A DNA stretch of 64,000 nucleotides from Laspinema olomoucense D3b (GTDB taxonomy: Bacteria > Cyanobacteriota > Cyanobacteriia > Cyanobacteriales > Laspinemataceae): contig NZ_JAMXFA010000002.1 in assembly GCF_025370785.1 (NCBI RefSeq), positions 152,314 through 216,313 of the forward strand, in the 5' to 3' direction. The notes beneath the pieces are model-generated. The model saw only the letters and a program-made list of their open reading frames with translations. It searched no databases and had not been told where the DNA came from. Shown here piece after piece: positions 9,436 to 19,007 of the stretch. The position numbers and the translations under genes were made by a program. Within the stretch, counting starts at the first letter, position 1; each line of letters starts with the position of its first letter.

Positions 9436-10533
9436 TTAGGGTTGTTTATAAACTGGAGTAGAAGCTAATGATTCGGCGTTAGAAACAACCCGGGAGCGGT
9501 TAGAATCTGGGGTGGGTTGTCCGGTATCGGAAAGGTCCACTTGCTCAAACCAAAAGAAGGCCACGATCGCCAACAAACCGAGAATCATGACACTCGGTGC
9601 CGCGATCGCCCAAGATGGGGTGAGAGCGATCGCCACTCCCATCCCACTGCAAATGCCAGCTACCTTGTAAATTCGTCCTACTCCCTGGGGAACCGTCAAC
9701 CCCACCCGCACTAACCGATGGGAAGTGTGATCCCGTCCTCCATCAGTGATTTTAAGTTGCCGACGCAGACGTGAGAAGGTAACCAGGGTTGTATCAAAAA
9801 TTGGAACTGCTAAAATAACGATGGGAACTAGCCAGGTTCCGGAAAATTCTGCACTTGGAGAAATGACCATCAATCCCAGGGCCGCTAACAAAAATCCCAT
9901 AAACAGACTGCCAGCATCTCCCATAAAAATTGTAGCCGGATGCCAGTTAAACCGCAGAAATCCCAACGTGATCCCGAAGATCGCCCCACAAACGACGACC
10001 AAGGGAATTTGTCCTTGGACCCAGGCGATCGCCCCGAAACCAACACAGGCGATCGCACTCACCCCCGCAGACAGCCCATCCATATTATCCAGAAGATTCA
10101 GAGCATTGCAGATTCCCACCACCCAAAACAAAGTCAAGGCAATATCTAACCCCTGAATTCCCGTTATATGTATAAAAATCCCACTAGAGACCAAAGCGAT
10201 CCCTGCCCCGAGTTGGCCGACCAGTTTCGGTAGAGGATTGAGTCCGCGCAGGTCGTCATACAATCCCATCCCCGCCAGCAACGTCGCGGCGATCGCCAGG
10301 GTCACCCCTTGGGAGAATAACCACTGTGAATTAACAATCAGTAAAGTTGAAATAAATCCTAGATACATCGCAATTCCGCCTAACAGGGGAATTGGACGAC
10401 TATGTGCCTTGTGCTGTCCCGGTTTATCCAGCCACCGCAAGCGGCAAGCAGCAGAGCGGGCCAGATAAGTCCCTCCACCGGCCAGAGACATGGACAAAAT
10501 AACAGTCTCAGCGAGTAACCAATGTGTAGTCAT
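9436..10533 (-). CDS. Undecaprenyl-phosphate sugar-1-phosphate transferase (WecA/TagO/MraY family)
   Basis: A polytopic inner-membrane enzyme of about 365 residues with roughly ten hydrophobic segments. Family motifs are the DDLRGLNPLPK loop, the catalytic DNMDGLSAG (aspartates binding Mg and substrate), NWHPATIFMGDAGS, and the HTSHRL loop. It transfers a HexNAc-1-phosphate from a UDP-sugar to the lipid carrier and so starts glycan repeat-unit assembly. The longest frame begins with GTG at 10587; the ATG at 10533 has GAGGG 8 bases upstream and is preferred. The C-terminal tail beyond about residue 340 is hydrophilic. The sequence is too divergent for naming wecA or tagO outright. Confidence 0.9.
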   Translation of the reverse strand: MTTHWLLAETVILSMSLAGGGTYLARSAACRLRWLDKPGQHKAHSRPIPLLGGIAMYLGFISTLLIVNSQWLFSQGVTLAIAATLLAGMGLYDDLRGLNPLPKLVGQLGAGIALVSSGIFIHITGIQGLDIALTLFWVVGICNALNLLDNMDGLSAGVSAIACVGFGAIAWVQGQIPLVVVCGAIFGITLGFLRFNWHPATIFMGDAGSLFMGFLLAALGLMVISPSAEFSGTWLVPIVILAVPIFDTTLVTFSRLRRQLKITDGGRDHTSHRLVRVGLTVPQGVGRIYKVAGICSGMGVAIALTPSWAIAAPSVMILGLLAIVAFFWFEQVDLSDTGQPTPDSNRSRVVSNAESLASTPVYKQP

Positions 10534-10869
10534 GAAATTGCCCTCATCTGGTACATCAGGGTTCAGTTCAGGGTGAGGGAGAGCCACAATATCACCCAGC
10601 GAGTTAACTCAGCCGAAGTTTCGAGAATTGTCTCCTCTGCCGGTAAGCTAACCCACTGATTTTCCCCTCACCCTGCGGTCAAATGCACCCCGATGACCTA
10701 GGGACTCAGGGAATCCACCAAAATCGAATACCGGATTGAATCGGTTTCATATAGCACTTATGCTTAAAACATGAGGTTGATGAACTACCAATCAGGATTC
10801 ATAGGCAGAAGGAGAGTATAAAACCAGGTTTTTAGTTTCAGTTCGGTCAATCCAGGGTTTAACGACGGT
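10534..10869. other. Gene-free stretch inside the polysaccharide locus
   Basis: Apart from the possible GTG extension of the downstream gene, no coding frame is seen. This is one of the few gaps of more than 200 bases within the locus, so a second promoter for the last three genes is plausible, but no clear consensus could be picked. Confidence 0.4.
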
Positions 10870-12081
10870 TCACCCTGATGCAATCCCTAGAGAAGATGGA
10901 CAAGCTTTCGAGACCCGGGTTAAAGTTTTGTAAAACTTGTCCATATCAGCAACCAAGCGCTCTGAAGTATAGTTTTGTAACGTCAGTCTTTGGGCTTCCT
11001 GTGCCAGTTGCGCTGTAGTCGTAGACTCCTCAAATAAAGTGAGGATGGCTTGAGCTAAAGCCTCCGGGTCCCGGGGGGGAACTAGACGCCCAGTATAACC
11101 CTCCTGGATTAAATCAGCAACCCCCCCCACCCGGGTAGAAATCACCGGACAACCGGCAGCCATTGCTTCAATTAAAGAAGCCGGAGTACCTTCATTATCC
11201 GAGGAAATTACCACCGCATCCAAATCTGCATACACTTGCGCCAAATCCCGACGCCATCCGGTAAAGATGACCGCTTTCTCAATGTGCAACTGTTCGGCGT
11301 AAGTTTCAAGTTCACCACGCAGTTCGCCATCGCCCACGATCGCACAGCGCAGATTGGGATTTTGTTGATAGGCGATCGCTGCCGCATCTAAAAAGAGATG
11401 CAAATTTTTAATCGGCACCAAACGCCCTACCGCACCCACTAAACCGACATCCGCCGGTAAGTCGAATTCTGCACGAAACCGATTTGTGGTCGAGACGTCC
11501 TTGAGCCGATGGAGTTCCAGACCCAAAGGAATCACTTCAATGTGGGAAGCATCGGTGATACCATAGCTAACAATTTCCGATTTCAGGCGATCGCTAATCG
11601 TAATAATCCGGCTACTCAGTTTCGCACAAAATTTCTCTAATTCAATAAAAAATCGAGTTTTCGCCGCCCCGAAATACCCATGAAACACATGACCATGAAA
11701 CGTATGCACCACCCAGGGAACCCCCGCCCACCGCGCTGCCAATCGTCCCACCAAACCCGCTTTCGCCGTATGGGTATGAACAATATCCGGCTTCCACTCC
11801 CGCATTAACTGATACAGTTTAAACAGCGTAGAAATATCCTGACGAAAATTAATTTCACGCCCCAAGTCTGGAATAATTTCCATCGCCAACTGACGCGCCG
11901 CAAATTCATCTTTGAGCGTCCCTTCCCGACTGGTTTCCATCCCAGTCACTAACAGACACTCATAACCCAGATGAGTTAACCCTTCATTAAGTAAAGTAAC
12001 ATGAGTGGCAGGGCCACCCACATTCATGCGGGCAATAATTCGCATGATACGGATGGGGGGGGAGGGGGAGGAGGAAAGCAT
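10870..12081 (-). CDS. Glycosyltransferase, GT4 family
   Basis: A GT-B fold retaining glycosyltransferase of up to 403 residues. The N-terminal half starts IMRIIARMNVGGPATH, with the glycine motif seen in acceptor-binding domains of capsule GT4 enzymes. The C-terminal half has the nucleotide-sugar signature SDNEGTPASLIEAMAAGCPVI (given as SDNEGTPASLIE and AMAAGCPVI), the EX7E-like region. Two ATGs are possible, 12081 and 12045; the short Ser/Pro-rich extension is encoded by a purine-rich tract on the other strand, and the inner start fits many relatives nearly as well. It lies downstream of asnB in the same operon. The donor and acceptor are unknown. Confidence 0.9.
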   Translation of the reverse strand: MLSSSPSPPIRIMRIIARMNVGGPATHVTLLNEGLTHLGYECLLVTGMETSREGTLKDEFAARQLAMEIIPDLGREINFRQDISTLFKLYQLMREWKPDIVHTHTAKAGLVGRLAARWAGVPWVVHTFHGHVFHGYFGAAKTRFFIELEKFCAKLSSRIITISDRLKSEIVSYGITDASHIEVIPLGLELHRLKDVSTTNRFRAEFDLPADVGLVGAVGRLVPIKNLHLFLDAAAIAYQQNPNLRCAIVGDGELRGELETYAEQLHIEKAVIFTGWRRDLAQVYADLDAVVISSDNEGTPASLIEAMAAGCPVISTRVGGVADLIQEGYTGRLVPPRDPEALAQAILTLFEESTTTAQLAQEAQRLTLQNYTSERLVADMDKFYKTLTRVSKACPSSLGIASG

Positions 12082-12118
12082 CTTTTTTAAAGTTACTTAA
12101 TTTACGTTGAATTTTAAT

Positions 12119-14098
12119 TCACTGATGAACCTGCGAGAGCAAATTTTTACTATTATTCTGTTGCTCTAACCAAGATTGAAACATCAAAATATCCCAGAGA
12201 TAGTATTTCCAATCGTGCCGACCCGATAAATGTTCTTCCCACTTTTCGCGAATCGGTTGGGGGTTAAAAAATCCTTCTTGTCGCAGCCGTCGTTCATCTA
12301 ATAAGGCTTCGGCCCAATCGCGCAACTCACCGCGCAACCAGCGCTCAATCGGCACCGCAAAACCCATTTTGGGTCTTTCCATTAAACCAGCAGGAACGTA
12401 TTGATCAAGAACCTGACGTAACAACCACTTGCCCATCCCGTTCCGGATTTTCATCCTGAGCGGAATTTGCCATGCAAATTCTACAACCCGATGATCTAAA
12501 TAGGGAACTCGTGCCTCTAGGCTAACCCCCATACTGGCTCGGTCAACTTTGGCTAAAATATCATCGGGAAGATAGGTAACCGCATCCAAATACATCATGC
12601 ATTCGGTCAAGTCGGAGAATTCGTGCCAGATTTTCGAGTCACTTAATACCGTTGGGGGTTCTGTGCTCCCGAGTACCACAGTTTCGGGATTTTTACAGTT
12701 TGAAACCAAACGTTTATAAAGGGATTGGGGGTTATGAATGGCTAAAACTTCAGCCAGCTTTTGCAGTTTATCTCCCGGTTGACGGAGTTTGAATTTGTGA
12801 GGGATAAAGCGATCGCTTTTCTGGAAAATCGCATCCCAAGTTTCGGGAGACAACTGAGTTATTGCACCGGCTGCCATTTGGCGAGCCATTGGGGGAATCC
12901 AGCCGAGTTTTTGCCAAAACCGACGCCCCCATAAATGACGGTTATAGCCTGCAAACAGTTCGTCACCGCCATCACCAGAAAGGCTGACCGTGACTTGTTT
13001 TCGAGTCAGTTGAGAAATCAGAAAAGTCGGGATTTGGGAAGAATCAGAAAAGGGTTCATCGTAAAGGGTCGGGAGTTTGGGAATGACAGCCAGAGCATCT
13101 TCTGCGGTGACATAAAGTTCAGTGTGGTCGGTGCCCAAATGTTGAGCTATTGCCTTAGCATGGTCAGCTTCATTGTAAATTTTTTCATGGGTTCCAATGG
13201 TAAATGTTTTAATCGGTTGAGTGCTTTGCGCCTGCATCAAAGCAACCAGGGTTGAGGAGTCAATTCCACCGGAGAGAAATGCCCCTAACGGAACATCCGC
13301 CATCATGCGTAAACTCACCGCATCTCGTAGGAGAGCATCTAGTTGGTGAATGGCTTCGGTTTCGGAACCTAAAAATGGCTGAGAAATGCCAGAAATGGCA
13401 GTAGATTTTGCCGACCAATAGGGAATAGGTTCGGCATGAGTCTCTGGCGATCGCACCGTTAACAGGCAAGCGGGAGGTAGTTTATAAATGCCTTGATAAA
13501 TCGAATAAGGTGCGGGAATATAACAAAACCGAAGGTAAAGGGCTAAAGCATCGCGATCGATTTCAGCCGAAAATTTTGGATGCGCTTTAAGGGCTTTGAG
13601 TTCTGAAGCAAAGAGAAACGATCCATTGACCCAACCGTAGTAAAGGGGTTTTTCACCCAGGCGATCGCGACCCAAATGCAACACTCGTTCTTGCCGGTCC
13701 CAGAGTGCAAAAGCAAACATTCCATTAAAACGTTTAACCGCCGGTTCAATTCCCCATTCGCTAAACGCCGCCAGCATCACTTCCGTATCTGAACCGCCCC
13801 GAAACCGATGACCCAGGTTTTCCAATTCTCGCCGCAATTCTAAGAAGTTATAAATTTCGCCATTAAAGGAGATCACATAGCGATCGTTTGCCGACATCAT
13901 GGGCTGATGTCCTTCTGGGGAGAGATCCACAATCGCTAATCGGCGATGTCCTAATGCAATTCCCGCCGTTTCATCAACCCAAATTCCACCGCTATCCGGG
14001 CCGCGATGCAGCAGCCGGTTGTTCATTCGTTCTAGAACCGAACGAGACTCTATAGGGTTTGAAACGCTGCGATCAAGCCAGCCGCAAATTCCACACAT
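12119..14098 (-). CDS. asnB: Asparagine synthase-like glutamine amidotransferase (AsnB family)
   Basis: A complete 659-residue class II amidotransferase. The nucleophile Cys2 follows the initiator in MCGICGW; the glutaminase domain includes the HRGPDSGG and SFNGEIYN motifs, and the synthetase domain has the PP-loop SGGIDSS at 276-282. Ordinary AsnB makes asparagine, but this copy sits inside a polysaccharide operon directly after a methyltransferase and a NodU-type carbamoyltransferase (adjacent, no gap). In such loci AsnB-like proteins are proposed to amidate uronic-acid carboxyls, as for WbpS in Pseudomonas O-antigen. That role is inference; housekeeping asparagine synthesis cannot be excluded from the sequence alone. 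Confidence 0.93.
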   Translation of the reverse strand: MCGICGWLDRSVSNPIESRSVLERMNNRLLHRGPDSGGIWVDETAGIALGHRRLAIVDLSPEGHQPMMSANDRYVISFNGEIYNFLELRRELENLGHRFRGGSDTEVMLAAFSEWGIEPAVKRFNGMFAFALWDRQERVLHLGRDRLGEKPLYYGWVNGSFLFASELKALKAHPKFSAEIDRDALALYLRFCYIPAPYSIYQGIYKLPPACLLTVRSPETHAEPIPYWSAKSTAISGISQPFLGSETEAIHQLDALLRDAVSLRMMADVPLGAFLSGGIDSSTLVALMQAQSTQPIKTFTIGTHEKIYNEADHAKAIAQHLGTDHTELYVTAEDALAVIPKLPTLYDEPFSDSSQIPTFLISQLTRKQVTVSLSGDGGDELFAGYNRHLWGRRFWQKLGWIPPMARQMAAGAITQLSPETWDAIFQKSDRFIPHKFKLRQPGDKLQKLAEVLAIHNPQSLYKRLVSNCKNPETVVLGSTEPPTVLSDSKIWHEFSDLTECMMYLDAVTYLPDDILAKVDRASMGVSLEARVPYLDHRVVEFAWQIPLRMKIRNGMGKWLLRQVLDQYVPAGLMERPKMGFAVPIERWLRGELRDWAEALLDERRLRQEGFFNPQPIREKWEEHLSGRHDWKYYLWDILMFQSWLEQQNNSKNLLSQVHQ

Positions 14099-14926
14099 TT
14101 ATTTCTTATACCCCAGAACACACCAATAGGGAGCGCGATCGCTAAACACAATATTTATCAGACCTGCCGCTTCCATCATTTGACGTATTTCATCTTGAGT
14201 GAATCGGCTTTCTAATTTCGTGCCAAAGCGATCTAATGAATCATTACGCATAACATAAAAGCTCCGGCTTCTGTAAATAGACAGGGGAATAACATCCACA
14301 TTTAAGCCTAATTTTTCTAAGAGAAGAGAAAAACGAGCCAGTGGTAGATAAACCAGCAAAGCAATCATCTGACTTACCCCATAACGAACTGGGTAAGGAA
14401 GCCGATAAATCCCCTGCCTAATGATATTGCTGAGTTGCCAAATCAAGCGAAACCACCAAGGCCGATTGTCGAAGGCATAATAAAGATATAGCAGCAAGGG
14501 GGCACCAGGCTTCAGCTTCTCTACACAAGCTTGAATTCCCAAGAAAGTATTGGGAACGTGATGGAGAACTCCGAGAGAATAGCCGAAATCCATCGAATTA
14601 TCTGGGAGGGGAATATGATCAACACTAGCGTGATAATATTCACAATTTTCCACTTTCAACAAATTGTTTTTAGCCACCTCTAAAGCGGCTGTACTAGCAT
14701 CAATACAATGTAACGTTCCCACTTTAGGAGAAACGAATTTCGCCCAGCGACCGCTACCGCAACCCAAATCAAAACCCACTGCCTCATTAGGCAGCCGTTC
14801 CCAATGAAATATAGAAAAATACGAGGTAAATATTTCTGTAATTTCCAAATTTTCAACTTCTGAATAATTGAAGCTCTTCCATTCGCGGCCAAATCTTTCT
14901 ACAGTTTCTAAGTCAATATTTTTCAT
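14099..14926 (-). CDS. Class I SAM-dependent methyltransferase
   Basis: A 275-residue protein with the SAM-binding glycine motif VGFDLGCGSGRWAKFV near residue 53 and the acidic motif LHCIDAS after strand 2, followed by NSMDFGYSLGVLHHVP, typical of the Methyltransf_11/UbiE-like group. A hydrophobic stretch after about residue 160 is unusual for a soluble methyltransferase and may mediate membrane or lipid-linked substrate contact. The start overlaps the carbamoyltransferase stop by one base (TAATG) and its stop abuts the asnB start, so translation is coupled. It probably methylates a sugar of the glycan, but the target is unproven. Confidence 0.88.
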   Translation of the reverse strand: MKNIDLETVERFGREWKSFNYSEVENLEITEIFTSYFSIFHWERLPNEAVGFDLGCGSGRWAKFVSPKVGTLHCIDASTAALEVAKNNLLKVENCEYYHASVDHIPLPDNSMDFGYSLGVLHHVPNTFLGIQACVEKLKPGAPLLLYLYYAFDNRPWWFRLIWQLSNIIRQGIYRLPYPVRYGVSQMIALLVYLPLARFSLLLEKLGLNVDVIPLSIYRSRSFYVMRNDSLDRFGTKLESRFTQDEIRQMMEAAGLINIVFSDRAPYWCVLGYKK

Positions 14927-16671
14927 TAGAAAAAATTTTTAATTAATTTATTTTCACTACTTGTTTGATCTCTATCTATCAAACAACCACCTAAAACCAA
15001 ATACCTCACTTGCGACTTCAAAAAGGTATTCACTGCATCTTCAGGAGTACAGACAATCGGTTCTTGAATGTTAAAACTGGTATTAAGTAAACAAGGAATA
15101 CCCGTTAAACATTCAAATTCTTTAATTAACTTCCAGTAGCGCGGATTAATCTCTTTGCGAACCGTTTGCGGTCGAGCGGTTCCGTCTATATGAACCACCG
15201 CCGGAATTTTTGCTCTCATGTCTTCAACCACTGGAAAGACGGTAATCATAAATGGATCGTAGCGATCGGTTCCAAAAATTTCGCAACTTGCTTCTTCTAA
15301 CATCGATGGAGCCAAAGGACGGAACCACTCTCGTAACTTCACTTGATGATTCAACTTTTCTCGCATTTCAGGATCGGTAGGATTCGCAATAAAACTGCGA
15401 TTGCCCAACGCTCGCGGACCCCACTCCATGCGTCCTTGAAACCAAGCGACAATATAACCTTCTGCTAACACCTGGGCCACTTTCCGAACCAAAGTCTCTT
15501 CAGAAAAATGCTCGTACTTCAATCCTTTTTGATCCAAGACTCGCTGACACTCCGCGTCTGAAAATCCCGGTCCCCAGTAGGCGTGATTCATCACAAAATT
15601 GCGAGGTTTGTTCAGCTTGCTGTTCCAGATTTGATAACAAGCACCTAAAGCGCACCCGGAATCTCCTGCAGCAGGCTGAAAATAGAAATTTTTAAACGGA
15701 GTTTCTGTCATAATTCTTCCGTTCATCAAGGAGTTAAAAGCTACACCTCCCGCCATGCATAGATTGGTTTCCTGGGTTTCTTCATAAAGCCAATTAAGCA
15801 ATTTAATGACAATATCTTCCAGCACTCTTTGAGCCGTAGCCGCTAGGTTGCGATGAGCTTGAGTGATTTCTTCATCCGGTTTTCGATTGGGGCCTACTAC
15901 CTTCATAAACTCTAGATTAAAAATATAATCCTTTGCTAAATGGTGATCCAATAAGTTTGTGTTAAAATGAAATTTATTTTTGCCGATAGGAATGAGAATG
16001 TTGTCTATAAAATAGTCATAAAATTCGGGCTTGCCCCATCCGGCCAATCCCATCATTTTCCATTCGTCCCCCTGGAACATATCAAAACCGAGGAAGTTCG
16101 TCATTGCAGAGTAAAATTGTCCCAGGGAGTGGGGTAACTTAATGCGATCAAGGGTGTGAATGCGGCTTCCTTCCCCTCTGGCACACAGAGTGGTGCAGTC
16201 TTCGCCAGTGCCATCTACGGTAAAAATAGCTGCGTGATCAAAAGGCGAGACAAAAAAACAAGAAGCAGCATGACACAGATGATGGCTCAAATAGTGGAAT
16301 TTAAACTTGCTATCCCCAAACGTTTCCTTCAAGTGCTGCTGCATGAAGAACATTTGTTTGTAATGTCCCCCCACTTGTTCTAAACCGCGCTTCCTGCGGC
16401 TATTAAAAGCAGCCCAAGATTGCGGTAAGGTATTGAGCGTTACCAAAATGCGCTGTCCGACGACCCAAGGTTTCCAGTAGAGTCCGATATGGTCTACCTC
16501 CTTAAATTGAATATCGGCTTCAGAAAGAACATATTCTACTGATTTATAGGGAAAACCAACATGATGCTTGATCCGCGAAAATCTTTCTTCTTCAGCCGCT
16601 GCGATCAGCTCCCCATCTTTTATCAAACAGGCAGCGGCATCGCCCATTGTTGTTAAACCCAAAATATACAT
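14926..16671 (-). CDS. Carbamoyltransferase, NodU/CmcH family
   Basis: A 581-residue enzyme that transfers carbamoyl from carbamoyl phosphate to a hydroxyl of a sugar or secondary metabolite. The N-terminal kinase-like domain begins MYILGLTTMGDAAACLI with the AAEEERFSRIKHH motif and the AVFTVDGTGE-type loop (here AIFTVDGTGEDCTT). NLCMAGGVAFNSLMNGRI and the C-terminal domain (about 390-565) with RPLAPSML and LLNTSFN motifs complete the family. The ATG has a strong AGGAGA 9 bases upstream. Neighbouring methyltransferase and amidotransferase genes support a role in decorating the polysaccharide, analogous to NodU on Nod factors. The exact acceptor is unknown. Confidence 0.93.
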   Translation of the reverse strand: MYILGLTTMGDAAACLIKDGELIAAAEEERFSRIKHHVGFPYKSVEYVLSEADIQFKEVDHIGLYWKPWVVGQRILVTLNTLPQSWAAFNSRRKRGLEQVGGHYKQMFFMQQHLKETFGDSKFKFHYLSHHLCHAASCFFVSPFDHAAIFTVDGTGEDCTTLCARGEGSRIHTLDRIKLPHSLGQFYSAMTNFLGFDMFQGDEWKMMGLAGWGKPEFYDYFIDNILIPIGKNKFHFNTNLLDHHLAKDYIFNLEFMKVVGPNRKPDEEITQAHRNLAATAQRVLEDIVIKLLNWLYEETQETNLCMAGGVAFNSLMNGRIMTETPFKNFYFQPAAGDSGCALGACYQIWNSKLNKPRNFVMNHAYWGPGFSDAECQRVLDQKGLKYEHFSEETLVRKVAQVLAEGYIVAWFQGRMEWGPRALGNRSFIANPTDPEMREKLNHQVKLREWFRPLAPSMLEEASCEIFGTDRYDPFMITVFPVVEDMRAKIPAVVHIDGTARPQTVRKEINPRYWKLIKEFECLTGIPCLLNTSFNIQEPIVCTPEDAVNTFLKSQVRYLVLGGCLIDRDQTSSENKLIKNFF

Positions 16672-16692
16672 TTCAATATTCTCCTAAGTTGA

Positions 16693-17781
16693 TTAAAGCT
16701 GAGTTGTAGATGCTGCCGAGCGCAGAATTTCTTTAAGTTTGGGAACCCAAACCGCAGCCGAATACCGGTTTTCAACAGTTTTCCGTCCGGCTAGACCCAT
16801 TTCCCGACGCAAGTTGGGGTTTTCAATTAACCGGGATAACTTTTCAACCCACTCCTGATCTGTTGAAGCTAAAAATCCATTTACACCATCTTGGATGTAA
16901 TCAGGAATAATGCCAATTGGCGAGGCGATCGTGGGAATACCAATCGCCATGTATTGCAAAATTTTTCCATGACAGCGCCAAGGTGTCCAACCTGTATTCG
17001 GAAACGGTGCTAACCCAATGTCGGCATCGTGTAAATCCAGCGCTTCAGTATCGGCCTTCCAGAGTTTGGAGAAAGTCGGTACTCCCTCCATTTGATAGGT
17101 ATCGGTATGAGAAATAACTGATAATCGGAAGGAATATATACTGGTCACTTGTTGCAACGGTGTTTTAATGTCTTCCAAAAAGGGTAAAGTGCTATGACTC
17201 CCTGTCCATCCCAGCGTCACAGTTGCCTGCTCTTGGTGATCGCCTTTCGGTGGATAATCTTTCATGTCGATGGTACTCGGTACGACAGAAACGCGATCGG
17301 TGTATTGTTTAGCATACTGAGCTAATAAAGAATTCCCGACCATAACGGTCTTTGCTAATCGACAAATTGTTGCCGTTTTGCTCGGCCATTTCAGTCTGCT
17401 CAAGAAACCATTTGTGGGACTACGATAAGACATCCAAATCGGGTCATCAAAATCATAAATAATTGGCAACCCCTGTTGGGCAACCAAGCGTTCGATGACT
17501 GCCGGACCGATGGCAGCAGCTTCTCTGTAAATAAAAACTAGGTCAAACTTTTGGGTTGTCGTTAAAAATTCCAGGCGACGGATAAATGCCTGCATCATTA
17601 ACTGCGCTTTTTTAATATATTGTCCCGGTTGATAAATGACTTGGTGCAGCGTCTCGTCTTCAAAAGGCAGAAAAGTAAAATGAAATCCGTCTTTTTCTAA
17701 ATATGTTGCCCACTGTTCGAGCCGAAACCGCTGGCCCGGAGAGGTATCGTATAAAGCTGGCATTAAAGCTAAAACTTTCAT
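16693..17781 (-). CDS. Glycosyltransferase, GT4-like
   Basis: The protein is 362 residues from the ATG at 17781, starting MKVLALMPALYDTSPGQRFRLEQW. The N-terminal GT-B domain contains the YDFDDPIWM segment found in several capsule glycosyltransferases; the C-terminal half includes GLAPFPNTGWTPWRCHGKILQYMAIGIP, a donor-binding region. The frame is open another 261 bases upstream, but that part lies inside the preceding gene. The ATG at 17781 overlaps the upstream stop as ATGA and has GAGG 9 bases before it, so the short form is chosen. It is 21 bases from the carbamoyltransferase gene. Donor and linkage are not evident. Confidence 0.88.
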   Translation of the reverse strand: MKVLALMPALYDTSPGQRFRLEQWATYLEKDGFHFTFLPFEDETLHQVIYQPGQYIKKAQLMMQAFIRRLEFLTTTQKFDLVFIYREAAAIGPAVIERLVAQQGLPIIYDFDDPIWMSYRSPTNGFLSRLKWPSKTATICRLAKTVMVGNSLLAQYAKQYTDRVSVVPSTIDMKDYPPKGDHQEQATVTLGWTGSHSTLPFLEDIKTPLQQVTSIYSFRLSVISHTDTYQMEGVPTFSKLWKADTEALDLHDADIGLAPFPNTGWTPWRCHGKILQYMAIGIPTIASPIGIIPDYIQDGVNGFLASTDQEWVEKLSRLIENPNLRREMGLAGRKTVENRYSAAVWVPKLKEILRSAASTTQL

Positions 17782-19007
17782 CGGATTTGTCCTCTGAGCT
17801 GCTTGGATTCCAACTGGGCTAATCTGCGCTCGTACTTTTGTTCCCAACCCAGTCCCGCAAATACTGCCCACAGTAGCCATACCTGCGCCCGCATTCGGTA
17901 AGCAGTACCAATATTGCCCATAAATAAAGCATACAAAATACAGATAGATGCAGTCATGGCAATAATTAGCACACTTCCCTGGTAGTTGCGGATCAACCCG
18001 CGTTTCATTCCACTCAGTATCTGAGGAAAGAGTAACACCCAAAAGGCGGTCTCTGGAATCGTAATATTCTGTCGCATACTTCCCAACTGCCAGGGAAAGG
18101 GAACAGTAAGAAAATAAAGTAGCCCCAAGGGTAAAAACGCTAATGCTCCTTCGGGTGTGGATACATCAGCATCAGGTAAATAACCGGAAGTAGCGCTTGT
18201 TGCCAAATCGAAACGGGAGATTTGGATAGTTGCCAATGCCTCTTCCAAGTTCGCAGGTAGATCCGCTTGCACGCGATCAAAAAATCCGACCTGTCCTAAG
18301 AGAAATATCAAACCCGCCACTAAGACTATTTGCCTGAGTAGCACCCACAGCAGATTTACAAGGTCAGCGTGTGTTTTGACACGCCCGAACAGCAGCCCCA
18401 ATGCCACAATTGGTGCAAGTCCTGCAGCTAAGTAAAAGCGCAGAGCAAACAAAGCAGGCATACAACCCACAACAATTAACAGCGATCGCGGCTGCCATTT
18501 TTCTTGCAAGAGCAAAATATGATAAACCATCAGATTAAGCACCACATAAATTGCCCCTTCTTTATAAAGAGCTGACCAAATCAAGAACGCTGGCGACCAC
18601 ATAATCAAGCGTGCGCTGTAATACGCCCCGGACGGTGAAGTACCTAACTGTCGCGCAATCTTATAAGTTAGCACTGGTCCCCAAGCGGTAATAGAAGAGT
18701 AAAAGGCTAGAACCAGGGGTAAAACTCGCAAGCCGCCGGTTAGGAAATAGAAAAAAGCAATTAGGAGAATTGGCCCTGGCGCTCGCGCTCCAATACCTAC
18801 TTCCAAAACCGACGAGGGTCTTCCTACGAGCCAGTCCGATGCCAGTTGAGCCGCATATTTTTCGTAGCTAAGGCCATCCTGTATCAATGGCATATCCGGA
18901 TAAAAAATAGTCACTAGCCAGGCAGCCATAGCAAGCCCAAAGCGCAGGAGAAAGCTTCTAAGATAAATATGTTTGAGCAGAGGTGCTTCAGCAGGTGTTA
19001 TACTCAT
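17778..19007 (-). CDS. Polytopic membrane protein; candidate polysaccharide polymerase or GT-C-like enzyme
   Basis: No family is firmly recognised. The product (about 409 residues) has some ten hydrophobic segments with a large extracytoplasmic loop between the eighth and ninth (roughly residues 245-300) and ends in a basic tail. There is an early acidic motif (FYPDMPLIQDGLSYEKY) after the first helix, resembling the first loop of GT-C enzymes, and the overall plan also resembles a Wzy polymerase. The locus has a Wzx flippase and a Wzc-like kinase but no other obvious Wzy, so this is the best polymerase candidate. Either a GTG at 19010 or ATG at 19007 starts it; both overlap the upstream stop. 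It is translationally coupled to its neighbours on both sides. Confidence 0.75.
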   Translation of the reverse strand: MSITPAEAPLLKHIYLRSFLLRFGLAMAAWLVTIFYPDMPLIQDGLSYEKYAAQLASDWLVGRPSSVLEVGIGARAPGPILLIAFFYFLTGGLRVLPLVLAFYSSITAWGPVLTYKIARQLGTSPSGAYYSARLIMWSPAFLIWSALYKEGAIYVVLNLMVYHILLLQEKWQPRSLLIVVGCMPALFALRFYLAAGLAPIVALGLLFGRVKTHADLVNLLWVLLRQIVLVAGLIFLLGQVGFFDRVQADLPANLEEALATIQISRFDLATSATSGYLPDADVSTPEGALAFLPLGLLYFLTVPFPWQLGSMRQNITIPETAFWVLLFPQILSGMKRGLIRNYQGSVLIIAMTASICILYALFMGNIGTAYRMRAQVWLLWAVFAGLGWEQKYERRLAQLESKQLRGQIR

